Shown: positions 18,664 to 37,257 of the stretch, piece by piece
Numbering within the stretch: position 1 is the first letter of the stretch
Layout: every line of letters starts with the position of its first letter
Source of the DNA: Massilia sp. W12
GTDB lineage: Bacteria > Pseudomonadota > Gammaproteobacteria > Burkholderiales > Burkholderiaceae_D
NCBI RefSeq assembly: GCF_037300705.1
Contig: NZ_CP147776.1
Coordinates: forward strand, 4,030,001 to 4,094,000
Direction of reading: 5' to 3'
Length of the DNA: 64,000 bases
Position numbers and translations under genes: made by a program
The notes under the pieces: generated by a model
Databases searched by the model: none
What the model saw: only the letters and a program-made list of their open reading frames with translations
Told to the model about the DNA's origin: nothing

Positions 18664-19320
18664 TTACAGCTGCCCGGGCTGACGCGGCGGATCGGGTGGC
18701 GCAATAATCCCGCTTTCACTTGTCGGCGGCATTTTGGGCAGATCTTTGCCCCCGCTGTCTTTAGGCGGAACACCGCTTGCGCCATCACCGCTTTTCGGCG
18801 GCAATGGATTCTGGTTCACCCCAAAACGCCAGCGCTGATATGAATCAGCCGCATCAAAACCCACCCAGATCGCCTCAAAATTTCCAATTTTGATCGGGCG
18901 CCCCTCCGCCAGACTGTAAACCGCCAAAATCCCATGGCCGCCTTCCGGCTCCACAATTCCCCATTCGTCTTTCCCGCTCAATGGATCGTTATACACGCGT
19001 CGCAGATGGCGCACGGTATGTGGAAAACGCGGATCTTTCAACAGCTCTTTGAAACTGGGCGGATAGCGTTTTTGCCCGGCAGGGGTGGCGTTTGAATAGC
19101 TCTGCAGCGCCGCGCGATACTCTTTGCCGATTTGCAACAACTCTTCCTCCGCCATTCTGCGCTGCAACATCGCGCCGGCTTGCACCGTGGCGCTGATCAC
19201 AAGGGCCATCAGGGCCAGCGTAATCAGCAAGCCGATATAGGTAAAACCGGCTTGCCCGCCCGCTGTCGCAGGATTGGCGCCGCCACACTTGGCGGCAGAT
19301 TTGTGGAGTAAGGTCTGCAT
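18664..19320 (-). CDS. Type II secretion/type IV pilus pseudopilin-like protein
   Basis: A 218-residue protein with a class III signal peptide: a short basic leader ending in QAG, then FTYIGLLITLALMALVIS, the hydrophobic N-terminal helix of prepilins. The fifth residue after the cleavage site is Gly instead of the usual Glu. A soluble domain follows (YNDPLSGKDEWGI, GKEYRAALQSY) resembling minor pseudopilins of Burkholderiales. A low-complexity tail rich in Pro, Gly and Lys runs from about 170. No secretion or pilus genes lie nearby, so it is an orphan. It probably needs the prepilin peptidase encoded elsewhere. Confidence 0.8.
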   Translation of the reverse strand: MQTLLHKSAAKCGGANPATAGGQAGFTYIGLLITLALMALVISATVQAGAMLQRRMAEEELLQIGKEYRAALQSYSNATPAGQKRYPPSFKELLKDPRFPHTVRHLRRVYNDPLSGKDEWGIVEPEGGHGILAVYSLAEGRPIKIGNFEAIWVGFDAADSYQRWRFGVNQNPLPPKSGDGASGVPPKDSGGKDLPKMPPTSESGIIAPPDPPRQPGQL

Positions 19321-19414
19321 GATTTCTGCGCTTTGTCATCCGGATTGTCATCTGCATTATGCAGGAAGGATAGCATTATTCACAAATCAAATAACGAATA
19401 TCATAACAATAAAT

Positions 19415-19517
19415 TTGACGAATATTTTGCAATGCATCAAAATGCTTCCTGTCTCCTCTATTCTCCTCCAAGAAATAGACTTCAGCCCGCACTGTGATAC
19501 AGCGCGGGCTTTTTTTT
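19415..19517 (+). ncRNA. Candidate short RNA: promoter plus terminator upstream of mutS
   Basis: TTGACG (19415-19420) and CAAAAT (19438-19443) are 17 bases apart, a plausible sigma70 promoter. About 40 bases after the predicted start lies a strong intrinsic terminator: AGCCCGC (19484-19490) pairs with GCGGGCT (19504-19510), an inner CTGT/ACAG extends the stem, and seven T follow. No open frame fits between. The product would be a ~65-nt RNA, or this is a leader/attenuator for mutS, whose start is about 100 bases downstream. Confidence 0.5.
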
Positions 19518-19608
19518 ACCGGCCTCACCTGTCGGTGGAATTTTTTCCTGCCGGCGTCGCGCAGCAGGCGCAGGATTGCTATCATACGTTCCCTCGCAAC
19601 ATTCCGAT

Positions 19609-22320
19609 ATGCCTCAAGAAATGACCAGCACGCCCCCCAGCGCTTTGCAGCGCGCCTTGGCCGACATCGACAAACAAACGCCGATGATGCAGCAGTACCT
19701 TAAGCTCAAAAATGACAATATCGATACTTTGCTGTTTTATCGGATGGGGGATTTTTATGAAGTCTTTTTTGAAGACGCAGAAAAGGCTTCGCGCCTGCTC
19801 GGCATCACGCTGACCCAACGCGGGCAATCCAATGGCGAACCGATACGCATGGCCGGCATTCCCTTCCACTCGCTGGAAGGATATCTGGCGAAATTGGTCA
19901 AATTCGGTGAATCTGCCGCGATTTGCGAGCAAATCGGTGATCCCGCCACCAGCAAAGGCCCGGTTGAACGCAAAGTGGTGCGCATTATCACCCCCGGCAC
20001 GTTGACTGATACAGATTTATTACCAGAAAAATCTGAACGCCCGCTGGTGGCTCTGTATCTCGATCAGCAGCGTAAGCAGCAGATTGCCGGCTTGGCCTGG
20101 CTGGCGATGTCGAGCGGGATTCTGCGGGTCACCGAGTTTCCGATTGATGCGCGCCAGCCATTGGCACGCATCAGCCAGGAGCTGGAGCGCATCAGCCCTG
20201 CTGAGTTATTACTGGGCGACAATCAAGACGAGAGTTTATTCACCCTGGCGCCGGAAAAAACCAAGCGCACGCCGAGTTGGCATTTTTCGCAAGAGCACGG
20301 GCAGCAGCTTTTGTGCGAGCAGCTGGGCGTACAATCGCTGGCGGCTTTTGGCGCGGAAGAATTGGGGCCAGCGCTGGGCGCTGCAGGCGCTCTGCTGCGT
20401 TACGCGAATGCCACGCAAAGCCACAGCCTGCAACATCTGAAAACGCTCAAGGTCGAGCATGAGGACGAATTTATCGGGCTGGATGCGGCGACCCGGCGCA
20501 ATCTGGAACTGACCGAAACCTTACGCGGACAAGAATCGCCCACTCTGTTTTCCTTGCTGGATCATTGCCGCACGGCGATGGGTTCGCGCATGCTGCGCCA
20601 TTGGTTGCACCATCCCAGCCGCGACCAAGCTGTGCCGCGCGCGCGCCATGCGGCCATTGAAGCCTTGCTGGAAGCCCGGTCGATCACTGAGATCAATCAA
20701 TTTCTGCGTGAAATGCCGGATATTGAACGTATTTCCAGCAGGGTCGCATTACTGAGCGCAAAACCGCGTGATTTGTCCGCTTTGCGCGATGGTCTGGCGC
20801 AACTGCCGCAATTACAGGCAAGTCTTGCGCAGTATTTCGGTTTTCATGACACCACCGGCAACCCGGCGGATTTATTAGCTCATATCCACGCCGAATTGAC
20901 GCCGCCGCAAGACTGCATCGCCCTGCTGCAGAGTGCGATCATGAGCGAACCGGCTACGATGGTGCGTGACGGCGGCGTGATTGCCCGTGGCTACGATGCC
21001 GAATTGGATGAGTTGCGCGCCCTGTCGGAAAATGCCGGACAGTTTTTGATTGACTTGGAAACGCGGGAACGCGAACGCACCGGGATTGGCAATCTGCGTG
21101 TTGAATACAATAAAGTGCATGGCTTTTACATTGAAGTCACCAATGGTCAGGCAGATAAAGTGCCGGAAGACTATCGCCGCCGCCAAACCTTGAAAAATGC
21201 CGAGCGCTACATCACGCCGGAATTAAAGGCGTTTGAAGATAAAGCGCTGTCTGCGCAAGATCGCGCATTGGCGCGTGAAAAAATGTTGTATGAACAGATT
21301 TTGAATCTGCTGGCGCCGTGGATTCTGCCCTTACAACATATTGCTCAGGCCCTGGCCACGCTGGACACTTTATGCGCTTTGGCGGGTCATGCAGAACTGA
21401 ATCAATGGACTGCGCCAGTCTTGCAAACCACGCCAATGCTGCATATCGAACAAGGGCGCCATCCTGTGGTGGAAAAGCAGATTGAGCGCTTCATTGCGAA
21501 TGACTGCAAACTCAGCGCCGAACGCAAAATGCTCTTGATCACCGGCCCGAATATGGGTGGTAAATCGACCTTTATGCGCCAGGTTGCCTTAATTACACTG
21601 CTGGCCTACGTCGGCAGCTACGTGCCGGCAAGCAAGGCCGTGCTGGGGCCGATTGATCGTATTTTCACCCGGATAGGCGCAGCGGATGACTTGGCCGGCG
21701 GGCGCTCAACATTTATGGTGGAAATGACAGAATCCGCCGCAATTTTGCATGCTGCCAGCGCGCACTCTCTGGTTTTAATGGATGAAGTCGGGCGCGGCAC
21801 CTCCACTTTTGATGGATTAGCGCTGGCATGGGCTATCGCCAAACATTTGATAGACAGCTCGAAAAGCTTCACTTTATTCGCCACACATTATTTTGAGTTG
21901 ACGCAATTGCCCGACGCCCACCCCAGCGCCAGCAATGTGCATTTGAGCGCATTGGAGCACAAAGACAGTATTGTTTTTCTGCACACGGTGATGCAAGGCC
22001 CAGCGTCACAAAGTTATGGTTTGCAAGTCGCCCAGTTGGCCGGCGTGCCGCCAAGTGTGATTCGCGCCGCCCGCAAGCATTTGGCCTATCTGGAATCGCA
22101 TGCACTGCAAAATACGCCACAATTGGATTTATTTGCCGCGCCGAGCAGCCAGCAGCATGATGCGGATGAAGCTTTGCACCAGGAAATTGATCATTTAAAA
22201 GAAGCCTTGCGCGAAGCATCTGAATGGCGCACGCGCTTGGCCAGCCTGGATCCGGATGGACTATCCGCGCGCGATGCCTTACAACTCCTGTATCAATTAC
22301 GCGATCAGGCCAAGTCGTGA
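19609..22320 (+). CDS. mutS: DNA mismatch repair protein MutS
   Basis: A ~903-residue mismatch-recognition ATPase. The mismatch-binding domain has the Phe-X-Glu motif ([15 protein letters not shown], about 43-57). The lever, clamp and ABC-type ATPase domains follow, with Walker [14 protein letters not shown] and Walker [28 protein letters not shown] is the usual N-terminal block. The frame is open 11 codons upstream. I choose the ATG at 19609; the ATG at 19621 is equally possible, as neither has a strong ribosome-binding site. The last codons overlap the start of the next gene. Confidence 0.97.
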   Translation: MPQEMTSTPPSALQRALADIDKQTPMMQQYLKLKNDNIDTLLFYRMGDFYEVFFEDAEKASRLLGITLTQRGQSNGEPIRMAGIPFHSLEGYLAKLVKFGESAAICEQIGDPATSKGPVERKVVRIITPGTLTDTDLLPEKSERPLVALYLDQQRKQQIAGLAWLAMSSGILRVTEFPIDARQPLARISQELERISPAELLLGDNQDESLFTLAPEKTKRTPSWHFSQEHGQQLLCEQLGVQSLAAFGAEELGPALGAAGALLRYANATQSHSLQHLKTLKVEHEDEFIGLDAATRRNLELTETLRGQESPTLFSLLDHCRTAMGSRMLRHWLHHPSRDQAVPRARHAAIEALLEARSITEINQFLREMPDIERISSRVALLSAKPRDLSALRDGLAQLPQLQASLAQYFGFHDTTGNPADLLAHIHAELTPPQDCIALLQSAIMSEPATMVRDGGVIARGYDAELDELRALSENAGQFLIDLETRERERTGIGNLRVEYNKVHGFYIEVTNGQADKVPEDYRRRQTLKNAERYITPELKAFEDKALSAQDRALAREKMLYEQILNLLAPWILPLQHIAQALATLDTLCALAGHAELNQWTAPVLQTTPMLHIEQGRHPVVEKQIERFIANDCKLSAERKMLLITGPNMGGKSTFMRQVALITLLAYVGSYVPASKAVLGPIDRIFTRIGAADDLAGGRSTFMVEMTESAAILHAASAHSLVLMDEVGRGTSTFDGLALAWAIAKHLIDSSKSFTLFATHYFELTQLPDAHPSASNVHLSALEHKDSIVFLHTVMQGPASQSYGLQVAQLAGVPPSVIRAARKHLAYLESHALQNTPQLDLFAAPSSQQHDADEALHQEIDHLKEALREASEWRTRLASLDPDGLSARDALQLLYQLRDQAKS

Positions 22321-23267
22321 AACTTTTCAAGGCAACCCTGTGGTTTTTTACGTTTTGCGGCAGCATTCAGACGCATGCCGCAAGTGCGCCTTTTCAGATC
22401 GGCTTTCTGCCCTACCCTGCCTTCGGCGCAGAGAGAAAAGCGGCAAGTGTGGAAAATGAGTGGCGCGAGCTATTACAAAAACCTCGCAAGAATATGCCTG
22501 GTATGCTGGTTTTGAATGGCATCAAAAGCAATTCTGAAACTTGCAGCGATGAGCTGTTCCAGCAGCGTAAAAGCATCATTGAAAATGCCCGCTTACCTGT
22601 CGTGCTCAGTCTTGCTGCGCAAGATTGGAGTGAGTGTTTGCGCCAAGATGGGAGCAATCAGGGAGTTGAGCGTCTGAATTTATTACGGAATATGTTTTTC
22701 GCACAAGAGTTGCTGCTTGGTGCGACAGCTGCCAATAAATTGGAATGGAGCCGCCAGGCATTCAACCCCCGCTACCGCGATTACGTCGAACATCAACGCT
22801 GGGAAAAGGGCAATATTCTGTTTGCCACCTTGAATTTGCCAGCGAACAACAATCGCTATCGTCTTGAAGCTGGCCGTAACAGTGAATATGAAGACAGGAT
22901 GGTAGCCAATCGGGATTGGCTGCAAAAATTATTTGCCCAAGCCAAGGCCAAAAAACGTCAAGCCGTGGTGTTAATTGCAGATGGAAATCTGATGGGCAAT
23001 GCCTATCTGAAGTCAGGCAAACCGCGCCCGGCAGTCACAGCAACAGGTAAAGACGGGTTTGCAGAACTGCAAAGCAAGCTGTTGAAGCTGGCCGAAAGCT
23101 ACCCCGGGCGGGTGTTAGTGGTGTCGCATAGTGAAACGGGGAAAATTAAGGCCACCCTGCAATGGCGTGGCCGTATTGGCATCCTCAGTATTCCACAACA
23201 AAGCAAGCCGCAAATTTATGTGATGCAAATCAATCCGCAGCAAGCCAATCCATTCGCGGTAAATTGA
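22317..23267 (+). CDS. Secreted protein resembling a degenerate metallophosphoesterase
   Basis: A 316-residue exported protein starting at a GTG that overlaps the mutS stop (GTGA), so it is translationally coupled. The N-terminus [20 protein letters not shown] is a signal peptide, with likely cleavage after THA or ASA. The rest keeps the block order of a family of calcineurin-like phosphoesterases ([13 protein letters not shown] where the family has [37 protein letters not shown]; then [13 protein letters not shown]). The metal-binding Asp, Asn and His motifs are not recognisable. It is probably catalytically inactive. The family assignment is from memory of block patterns. Confidence 0.65.
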   Translation: MKLFKATLWFFTFCGSIQTHAASAPFQIGFLPYPAFGAERKAASVENEWRELLQKPRKNMPGMLVLNGIKSNSETCSDELFQQRKSIIENARLPVVLSLAAQDWSECLRQDGSNQGVERLNLLRNMFFAQELLLGATAANKLEWSRQAFNPRYRDYVEHQRWEKGNILFATLNLPANNNRYRLEAGRNSEYEDRMVANRDWLQKLFAQAKAKKRQAVVLIADGNLMGNAYLKSGKPRPAVTATGKDGFAELQSKLLKLAESYPGRVLVVSHSETGKIKATLQWRGRIGILSIPQQSKPQIYVMQINPQQANPFAVN

Positions 23268-23282
23268 TTTTGCCTCATGCGT

Positions 23283-23690
23283 TCATTCAAAACTCTCAAC
23301 ATAGCGTTTGAAATTATTCAAAATCGCCTGCCAACCACCCTGCTGCTGCTCAAGTGAGAATGTGTCTTCAGGATCAAATGCGACCTTAACAAGAACGCCA
23401 TCATCCGTTTGATGAAACTCAACGCTGGCAGTTCTTTCGCCAAAGCGATATTCCAGCAATTGTTGTGGAATTATATTGGTGTAAACACCCGCAAAATCGA
23501 AACCTACGCTGCCATCCTTGGCTTCCATCCTCGACGAGAATTCGCCGCCAACAACCAGATTCACATGTGCCCGCGTCGTATGCCAATCATCTGATGCGGC
23601 ATTCCATTGCACAATGTCATGCGGTGTCGTATAAGCTTGCCAGACTTGATCAAGCGGAGCGCCAATCTTCGACTCGACGATAATTCTCAT
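23283..23690 (-). CDS. SRPBCC/AHSA1-type domain protein
   Basis: A 135-residue START-like protein: IVESKIGAPLDQVWQAYTTP, IVQWNAASDDWHTT and GVYTNIIPQQLLEYRF, ending in WQAILNNFKRYVES, are typical of the activator-of-Hsp90 (AHSA1) subfamily. These bind hydrophobic ligands; the role here is unknown. The reading frame stays open upstream through the rRNA terminator and into the 5S gene, which is fortuitous. GGAG lies seven bases before this ATG. The gene directly follows the left rRNA operon on the same strand. Confidence 0.85.
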   Translation of the reverse strand: MRIIVESKIGAPLDQVWQAYTTPHDIVQWNAASDDWHTTRAHVNLVVGGEFSSRMEAKDGSVGFDFAGVYTNIIPQQLLEYRFGERTASVEFHQTDDGVLVKVAFDPEDTFSLEQQQGGWQAILNNFKRYVESFE

Positions 23691-23765
23691 GCGATTACTC
23701 CAATCCAGTGTTATGAGGAGATTCGATACCTTTCGCTGCAAAGCCATATTATGCCAGCGCAAAGC

Positions 23766-23800
23766 AAAACGCCCCGACTTCATCAGAAATCGGGGCGTTC
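23766..23800 (-). terminator. Terminator of the left rRNA operon
   Basis: On the minus strand ACGCCCCGA pairs with TCGGGGCGT across a loop of about 11 bases, followed by TTTTGCTTTGC. It lies just after the 5S gene. It differs completely from the terminator of the right operon. Confidence 0.85.
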
Positions 23801-23811
23801 GCAGAATAAAA

Positions 23812-23925
23812 GCCTGACGATAACCTACTTTCACACTGGTTTCAGCACTATCATCGGCGCAAAATCGTTTCACGGTCCTGTTCGGGATGGGAAGGGGTGG
23901 TACCGACTTGCTATGGTCATCAGGC
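23812..23925 (-). rRNA. rrf: 5S ribosomal RNA (left operon)
   Basis: About 114 bases beginning, on the minus strand, GCCTGATGACCATAGCAAG and ending GTTATCGTCAGGC. The termini are complementary (GCCTGA/TCAGGC), as in 5S rRNA helix I. The second copy is 5,598 bp to the right. Confidence 0.97.
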
Positions 23926-24078
23926 ATGACTTGTCGTGTTTGCCGCTTTCGCAGCAAACGCAATCTGGGAGAAGTTTTTCAACAATGCTTTATTTATACA
24001 ATTTGAATATTGGATTCAATCTTGAATTCGGGTTGTGTTGCGTTGTCTTGTTTCACACACTGACTTTAGCTGTGTCAG

Positions 24079-26973
<2,895 letters not shown>

Positions 26974-27213
26974 CCCCTTGAGTAGTAAAGGGAGCAAAGC
27001 CGGACAGTGTGTTTTTCGTTCGGACATCTTTTGATGTCGAAACGTTTAGACAACTACAATCACAACCCTTCAAACATATTCGACTTGCGTCGCATATGCT
27101 TGCATTGTTGTTTTACTTCTTCCAGATTGTTAAAGATCGAAACAGCTTTCGGTCGCTAAAAGACCTTGTATGGATTCAATTTGTGAACGCATACAAGGTA
27201 TTTCAGCAGGTTA

Positions 27214-27289
27214 TGGTGGAGGCTAACGGGATCGAACCGATGACCCCCTGCTTGCAAAGCAGGTGCTCTCCCAGCTGAGCTAAGCCCCC
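27214..27289 (-). tRNA. tRNA-Ala (anticodon TGC), left operon
   Basis: 76 bases with a complete cloverleaf: acceptor stem GGGGGCT/AGCCTCC, anticodon loop TTTGCAA, T-loop GGTTCGATCC and encoded CCA end. It lies in the 16S-23S spacer, as usual for proteobacteria. Confidence 0.98.
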
Positions 27290-27317
27290 ATGTCGGTGTG
27301 GCTTGTCGCTTTCTGAT

Positions 27318-27394
27318 TGGTGGGTCTGGTAGGGCTCGAACCTACGACCCCCGCGTTATCAACACGGTGCTCTAACCAGCTGAGCTACAGACCC
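27318..27394 (-). tRNA. tRNA-Ile (anticodon GAT), left operon
   Basis: 77 bases with a complete cloverleaf beginning GGGTCTGTAGCTCAG, anticodon loop TTGATAA, T-loop GGTTCGAGCC and encoded CCA. It lies between 16S and tRNA-Ala in the spacer. Confidence 0.98.
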
Positions 27395-27491
27395 ATCTGA
27401 TTTGACAGTTTTCACTGTCGCCTCTTTTAAAACCGATGACTGCTCTTTTTTCAACAGTCGATAAGTGTGAGCATTTGATGCATGCTGACTC

Positions 27492-29025
<1,534 letters not shown>

Positions 29026-29301
29026 AATCTCTGTTTTGGCATTGCTGCCAGGTCGAATCTTTCGATTCTGGTCGCTCACTCAATTACTGACAGGTCACTC
29101 TTGCGAGTGTCCTTTGTATTTTTGTGAGCATTTGATAATTTGAGTATCGCTTTTTGCAAAGCGCGCATTTACCAAACGCCCACACTTATCGACTGTTTTA
29201 TTTTTAAAGAGCTTCTGCCGCACTTTCGTGCTTGCCGCAAATCGTTTTGTTTGTCAGCAGCAGAGAAACGAGATTATGAAGTAATTTCATTTACCCGTCA
29301 A
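29026..29301 (-). promoter_or_regulatory. Leader and promoter of the left rRNA operon
   Basis: On the minus strand TTGACG (29296-29301) and CATAAT (29273-29278) are separated by 17 bases: a strong sigma70 promoter. The leader contains a boxA-like antitermination element, GCTCTTTAAAAA (29201-29212). No gene is present in this stretch. Confidence 0.8.
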
Positions 29302-29364
29302 GTTTTTCTTCAGAACACGAATTTCGCTTTGTTTGCTTTCACGTCTTTGACGCTTCATGCACTG

Positions 29365-29395
29365 AAGAAAAAAGCGCCGGCGTCAGCCGGCGCTT
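29365..29395 (-). terminator. Terminator of the right rRNA operon
   Basis: Perfect 10-bp stem AAGCGCCGGC (29372-29381)/GCCGGCGCTT (29386-29395) with a 4-base loop. On the minus strand it is followed by a T-run. It separates the right operon from the promoter of the left one. Confidence 0.9.
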
Positions 29396-29409
29396 TTCTC
29401 AGGATAAAA

Positions 29410-29523
29410 GCCTGACGATAACCTACTTTCACACTGGTTTCAGCACTATCATCGGCGCAAAATCGTTTCACGGTCCTGTTCGGGATGGGAAGGGGTGGTA
29501 CCGACTTGCTATGGTCATCAGGC
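29410..29523 (-). rRNA. rrf: 5S ribosomal RNA (right operon)
   Basis: Identical to the 5S at 23812-23925. Confidence 0.97.
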
Positions 29524-29689
29524 ATGACTTGTCGTGTTTGCCGCTTTCGCAGCAAACGCAATCTGGGAGAAGTTTTTCAACAATGCTTTATTTATACAAT
29601 TTGAATACTGGATTCAATCTTGAATTCGGGTTGTGTTGCGTTGTCTTGTTTCACACACTGACTTTAGCTGTGTCAGCCAAAGTTATAGG

Positions 29690-32558
<2,869 letters not shown>

Positions 32559-32811
32559 CCTATAACTTTGGCCCCTTGAGTAGTAAAGGGAGCAAAGCCG
32601 GACAGTGTGTTTTTCGTTCGGACATCTTTTGATGTCGAAACGTTTAGACAACTACAATCACAACCCTTCAAACATATTCGACTTGCGTCGCATATGCTTG
32701 CATTGTTGTTTTACTTCTTCCAGATTGTTAAAGATCGAAACAGCTTTCGGTCGCTAAAAGACCTTGTATGGATTCAATTTGTGAACGCATACAAGGTATT
32801 TCAGCAGGTTA

Positions 32812-32887
32812 TGGTGGAGGCTAACGGGATCGAACCGATGACCCCCTGCTTGCAAAGCAGGTGCTCTCCCAGCTGAGCTAAGCCCCC
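32812..32887 (-). tRNA. tRNA-Ala (anticodon TGC), right operon
   Basis: Identical to the copy at 27214-27289, in the same spacer position. Confidence 0.98.
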
Positions 32888-32915
32888 ATGTCGGTGTGGC
32901 TTGTCGCTTTCTGAT

Positions 32916-32992
32916 TGGTGGGTCTGGTAGGGCTCGAACCTACGACCCCCGCGTTATCAACACGGTGCTCTAACCAGCTGAGCTACAGACCC
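32916..32992 (-). tRNA. tRNA-Ile (anticodon GAT), right operon
   Basis: Identical to the copy at 27318-27394. Confidence 0.98.
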
Positions 32993-33089
32993 ATCTGATT
33001 TGACAGTTTTCACTGTCGCCTCTTTTAAAACCGATGACTGCTCTTTTTTCAACAGTCGATAAGTGTGAGCATTTGATGCATGCTGACTC

Positions 33090-34623
<1,534 letters not shown>

Positions 34624-35026
34624 AATCTCTGTTTTGGCATTACTGCCAGGTCGAATCTTTCGATTCTGGTCGCTCACTCAATTACTGACAGGTCACTCTT
34701 GCGAGTTTCCTTTGTATTTTTGTGAGCATTTGATAATTTGAGTATCGCTTTTTGCAAAGCGCGCATTTACCAAACGCCCACACTTATCGACTGTTTTATT
34801 TTTAAAGAGCTTCTGCCGCACTTTCGCGCTTGCCGCAAATCGTTTTGTTTGTCAGCAGCAGAGAAACGAGATTATGAAGCAATTATTTATTGTCGTCAAG
34901 CACATTCGCGAATTTCGTATTTCACTCTGCGCTGCTTCTACGACATGGCTTCAAGATACTTCACTATCCGCCTGCGCCACTTTCATGTCATCTTGCTGTC
35001 ATGTACGCGGCGAAGGCAGAACTATA
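34624..35026 (-). promoter_or_regulatory. Leader, promoter and upstream region of the right rRNA operon
   Basis: Same leader layout as the left operon, with a boxA-like element at 34799-34810. The promoter is TTGACG (34894-34899), 17 bases, CATAAT (34871-34876). The spacer between -35 and -10 differs from the left operon while both hexamers are kept. Bases 34900-35026 hold upstream sequence and the 3' flank of the enoyl-CoA hydratase gene; I see no gene or clear terminator there. Confidence 0.75.
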
Positions 35027-35803
35027 TCAAATTCCTTTGAAGTTTGGCAAGCGTTTTTCTACGAATGCTTGCATTCCTTCTTTTTGGTCTTCTGTGGCGA
35101 ACACGCTATGGAACATGCGACGCTCAAACAACACACCTTCCTGCAGGGAGGACTCCCAGGAGCGGTTGATGCTTTCTTTGATCATTGCTGTCACCGGCGC
35201 AGACATGGATGCGATCGTGGTCGCGGCTTCCAGTGTCTCCTCCATCAGTTTTTCCAGTGGAACCACGCGCGACACCAGGCCGGCGCGTTCTGCTTCCTGG
35301 GCATCCATATTGCGTGCAGTCAAGCACAGATCCATTGCCTTGGATTTGGAGATTGCGCGCGGCAGACGCTGTGTGCCGCCGGCACCCGGCATGATGCCAA
35401 GCTTGATTTCCGGCTGACCGAATTTGGCGTTATCCGCTGCAATGATGAAATCGCACATCATCGCCAGTTCGCAACCGCCGCCCAGGGCATAGCCGGCCAC
35501 AGCCGCAATCACCGGCTTACGCACCTTGGTGATAGTTTCCCAGTTGCGGGTGATGAAATTGCCTTTGAATGCATCCATATAGCTGAATTTGGCCATCGCG
35601 GTGATGTCTGCGCCAGCGGCAAAGGCTTTTTCGCTGCCGGTAATGACAATACAGCCGATGTCCGCATCAGCATCCCATGCCAACAGCGCAGCGCCCAATT
35701 CATCCATTAATTGGTCATTCAGCGCATTCAAAGCCTTGGGGCGGTTGAGGCGGATCAGCCCGACTTTGCCATGGGTTTCCAGCAGGATATTTTGATAGTC
35801 CAT
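35027..35803 (-). CDS. Enoyl-CoA hydratase
   Basis: A 258-residue crotonase-family enzyme that hydrates 2-trans-enoyl-CoA in fatty-acid beta-oxidation or related CoA pathways. The oxyanion-hole segment [15 protein letters not shown] and [17 protein letters not shown] are present; both catalytic glutamates lie in blocks characteristic of true hydratases (GGGCELAMM and [17 protein letters not shown]). The frame is open 52 codons upstream, but GGAGAG lies before this ATG and the N-terminus ([21 protein letters not shown]) fits the family. It is a single gene just upstream of the right rRNA operon promoter. Confidence 0.93.
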   Translation of the reverse strand: MDYQNILLETHGKVGLIRLNRPKALNALNDQLMDELGAALLAWDADADIGCIVITGSEKAFAAGADITAMAKFSYMDAFKGNFITRNWETITKVRKPVIAAVAGYALGGGCELAMMCDFIIAADNAKFGQPEIKLGIMPGAGGTQRLPRAISKSKAMDLCLTARNMDAQEAERAGLVSRVVPLEKLMEETLEAATTIASMSAPVTAMIKESINRSWESSLQEGVLFERRMFHSVFATEDQKEGMQAFVEKRLPNFKGI

Positions 35804-36039
35804 ATGCGTCTCTCCAGGATGGGCTTGCGGCCCGGGTTGTTCAAACTGGCCAGATTGTAGCGGTTTGCACTTGCCGCCGTAAAATTTCTGCGGAACTTTT
35901 CCAACAGCGATTAATCCATCATGCTTACCTTTTCTGATGGGGCCTGACCTTCTTTTCATTTATTCATCACTATTGGCAGAAGCAATTTGCTGACAGCCCG
36001 GCGCTGCGTCAACCCGGCTTTCTGCGCTACTGGGCAGCG

Positions 36040-37221
36040 TTGAGCATCAGCTCGTTTGGCGAACAAATCAGCATCCTGGCGTTACCCCTGTGCGCTGCGC
36101 TGATGCTCAAAGCCAGCCCGAGTCAAATGGGCATGCTGGTGGCGCTGGAAATGCTGCCATTTGTTCTGCTCTCCCTGCCTGCAGGCGTCTGGCTGGATCG
36201 CCATATCAAAAAACCCACCTTGATTTTCTTTGAAATCAGTAATGGTCTCGCTCTGGCCAGCATTCCCCTGGCCTGGAGTTGCGGCTGGTTGAGTATGCCC
36301 TGGCTCTACGTGGCCGCCTTTGTCGTCGGTTGTGGCAACGTGGTGGGCGGCAGCTGTGTGCAGATTTTATCGATGCAAATCGTTGGCCGCGAGCATTTAA
36401 TCGATGCGCAGTCCAAGTTCGCCCTCACTGATTCCCTCGCCCGCTTACTCGGCCCCGGCTTGGCCGGCTTGCTGGTGCATGCGCTGAATCCGCCGCTGGC
36501 GCTGCTGTTCAATGGCTGCGCTTTTTTATGCACCGTCAAGTTATTCCACAGCATCCGCATCAAAGAAGAAATCCAGCCGCCAAATGGCCAATCGGTATGG
36601 AATGACATACTCGAAGGTTTGCGCTTTGTCTGGCGCCACCCAACGCTGCGCGCCCTGGCGTGGACCACGGCGGGCTGGCAGATTCTGTTCAATGGCTTTG
36701 TCGCGTTGCAGGTGTTGTACGCCACACGCGAATTCAACATGAGCGCCGGCACATTGGGTCTGGTGCAAATGGCCGGCGGCTTGGGCGTGCTGCTCAGTTC
36801 CACCGCAGTCAAACCGCTGGTAGCGCGCTTTGGCAGCGGGAATGTGATTTTGTGCGGCATGAGCGGCACTGTATTCTGCTGGTTGCTGTTGGCGCTGTTG
36901 CCGGTTCAGCTGTTCGGGTCAAACCTGCTGAGCTTGGGCGCATATGGTTTGGTGTTTTTCCTGTTTGACTGCACCGTGATGCTGTATTTCATGCCCTATC
37001 TGGCGCTGCGGGTGCGCGTCACGCCGGATGCCTACCTGGGGCGGGTGGTGTCCACCATGCGATTCCTGACTGTGGCCGGGGTGCCGCTGGGCGCCTGGTG
37101 CGCCGGCAAATTGGGGGAATGGCTGGGCTTGCGGGAAGCATTGGGCTGCGTCGCCGCCGGTGGCCTGATCCTGGCCCTGCTGGCCTGGCTGATCACACCA
37201 TTACGCGGCTGTCGTGATTAA
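36040..37221 (+). CDS. Major facilitator superfamily transporter, start codon uncertain
   Basis: At least 393 residues with about 11-12 hydrophobic helices and an MFS-type loop (LPAGVWLDRHIKKP) after the second helix. It resembles drug/macrolide-exporter-like MFS proteins; the substrate is unknown. The listed start is a TTG at 36040 that falls within the first predicted membrane helix (RYWAALSISSFGEQISILALPL). In-frame coding-like sequence continues upstream (SPALRQPGFLRYW) to a stop at 35935-35937, with no ATG, GTG or TTG between. The true start is therefore a rarer codon (CTG at 35944 or ATT at 35962), or a frameshift separates it from the ATG at 35921. Confidence 0.75.
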   Translation: MSISSFGEQISILALPLCAALMLKASPSQMGMLVALEMLPFVLLSLPAGVWLDRHIKKPTLIFFEISNGLALASIPLAWSCGWLSMPWLYVAAFVVGCGNVVGGSCVQILSMQIVGREHLIDAQSKFALTDSLARLLGPGLAGLLVHALNPPLALLFNGCAFLCTVKLFHSIRIKEEIQPPNGQSVWNDILEGLRFVWRHPTLRALAWTTAGWQILFNGFVALQVLYATREFNMSAGTLGLVQMAGGLGVLLSSTAVKPLVARFGSGNVILCGMSGTVFCWLLLALLPVQLFGSNLLSLGAYGLVFFLFDCTVMLYFMPYLALRVRVTPDAYLGRVVSTMRFLTVAGVPLGAWCAGKLGEWLGLREALGCVAAGGLILALLAWLITPLRGCRD

Positions 37222-37223
37222 AC

Positions 37224-37247
37224 GGAGCGCCCTTGCACGGGCGCTCC
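37224..37247. terminator. Hairpin between convergent genes
   Basis: Perfect 9-bp stem GGAGCGCCC/GGGCGCTCC with a 6-base loop, directly after the MFS stop and just before the end of the convergent peptide-binding gene. T-runs are weak on both sides, so it is a probable but not strong bidirectional terminator. Confidence 0.6.
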
Positions 37248-37257
37248 TGCAATTGCT

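Noticed and set aside
23691-23963. N-terminal extension of the SRPBCC protein
   Set aside because: The extension reads through the rRNA terminator and the 5S gene; a good ribosome-binding site marks the start at 23690. The same false peptide recurs at the second 5S gene.
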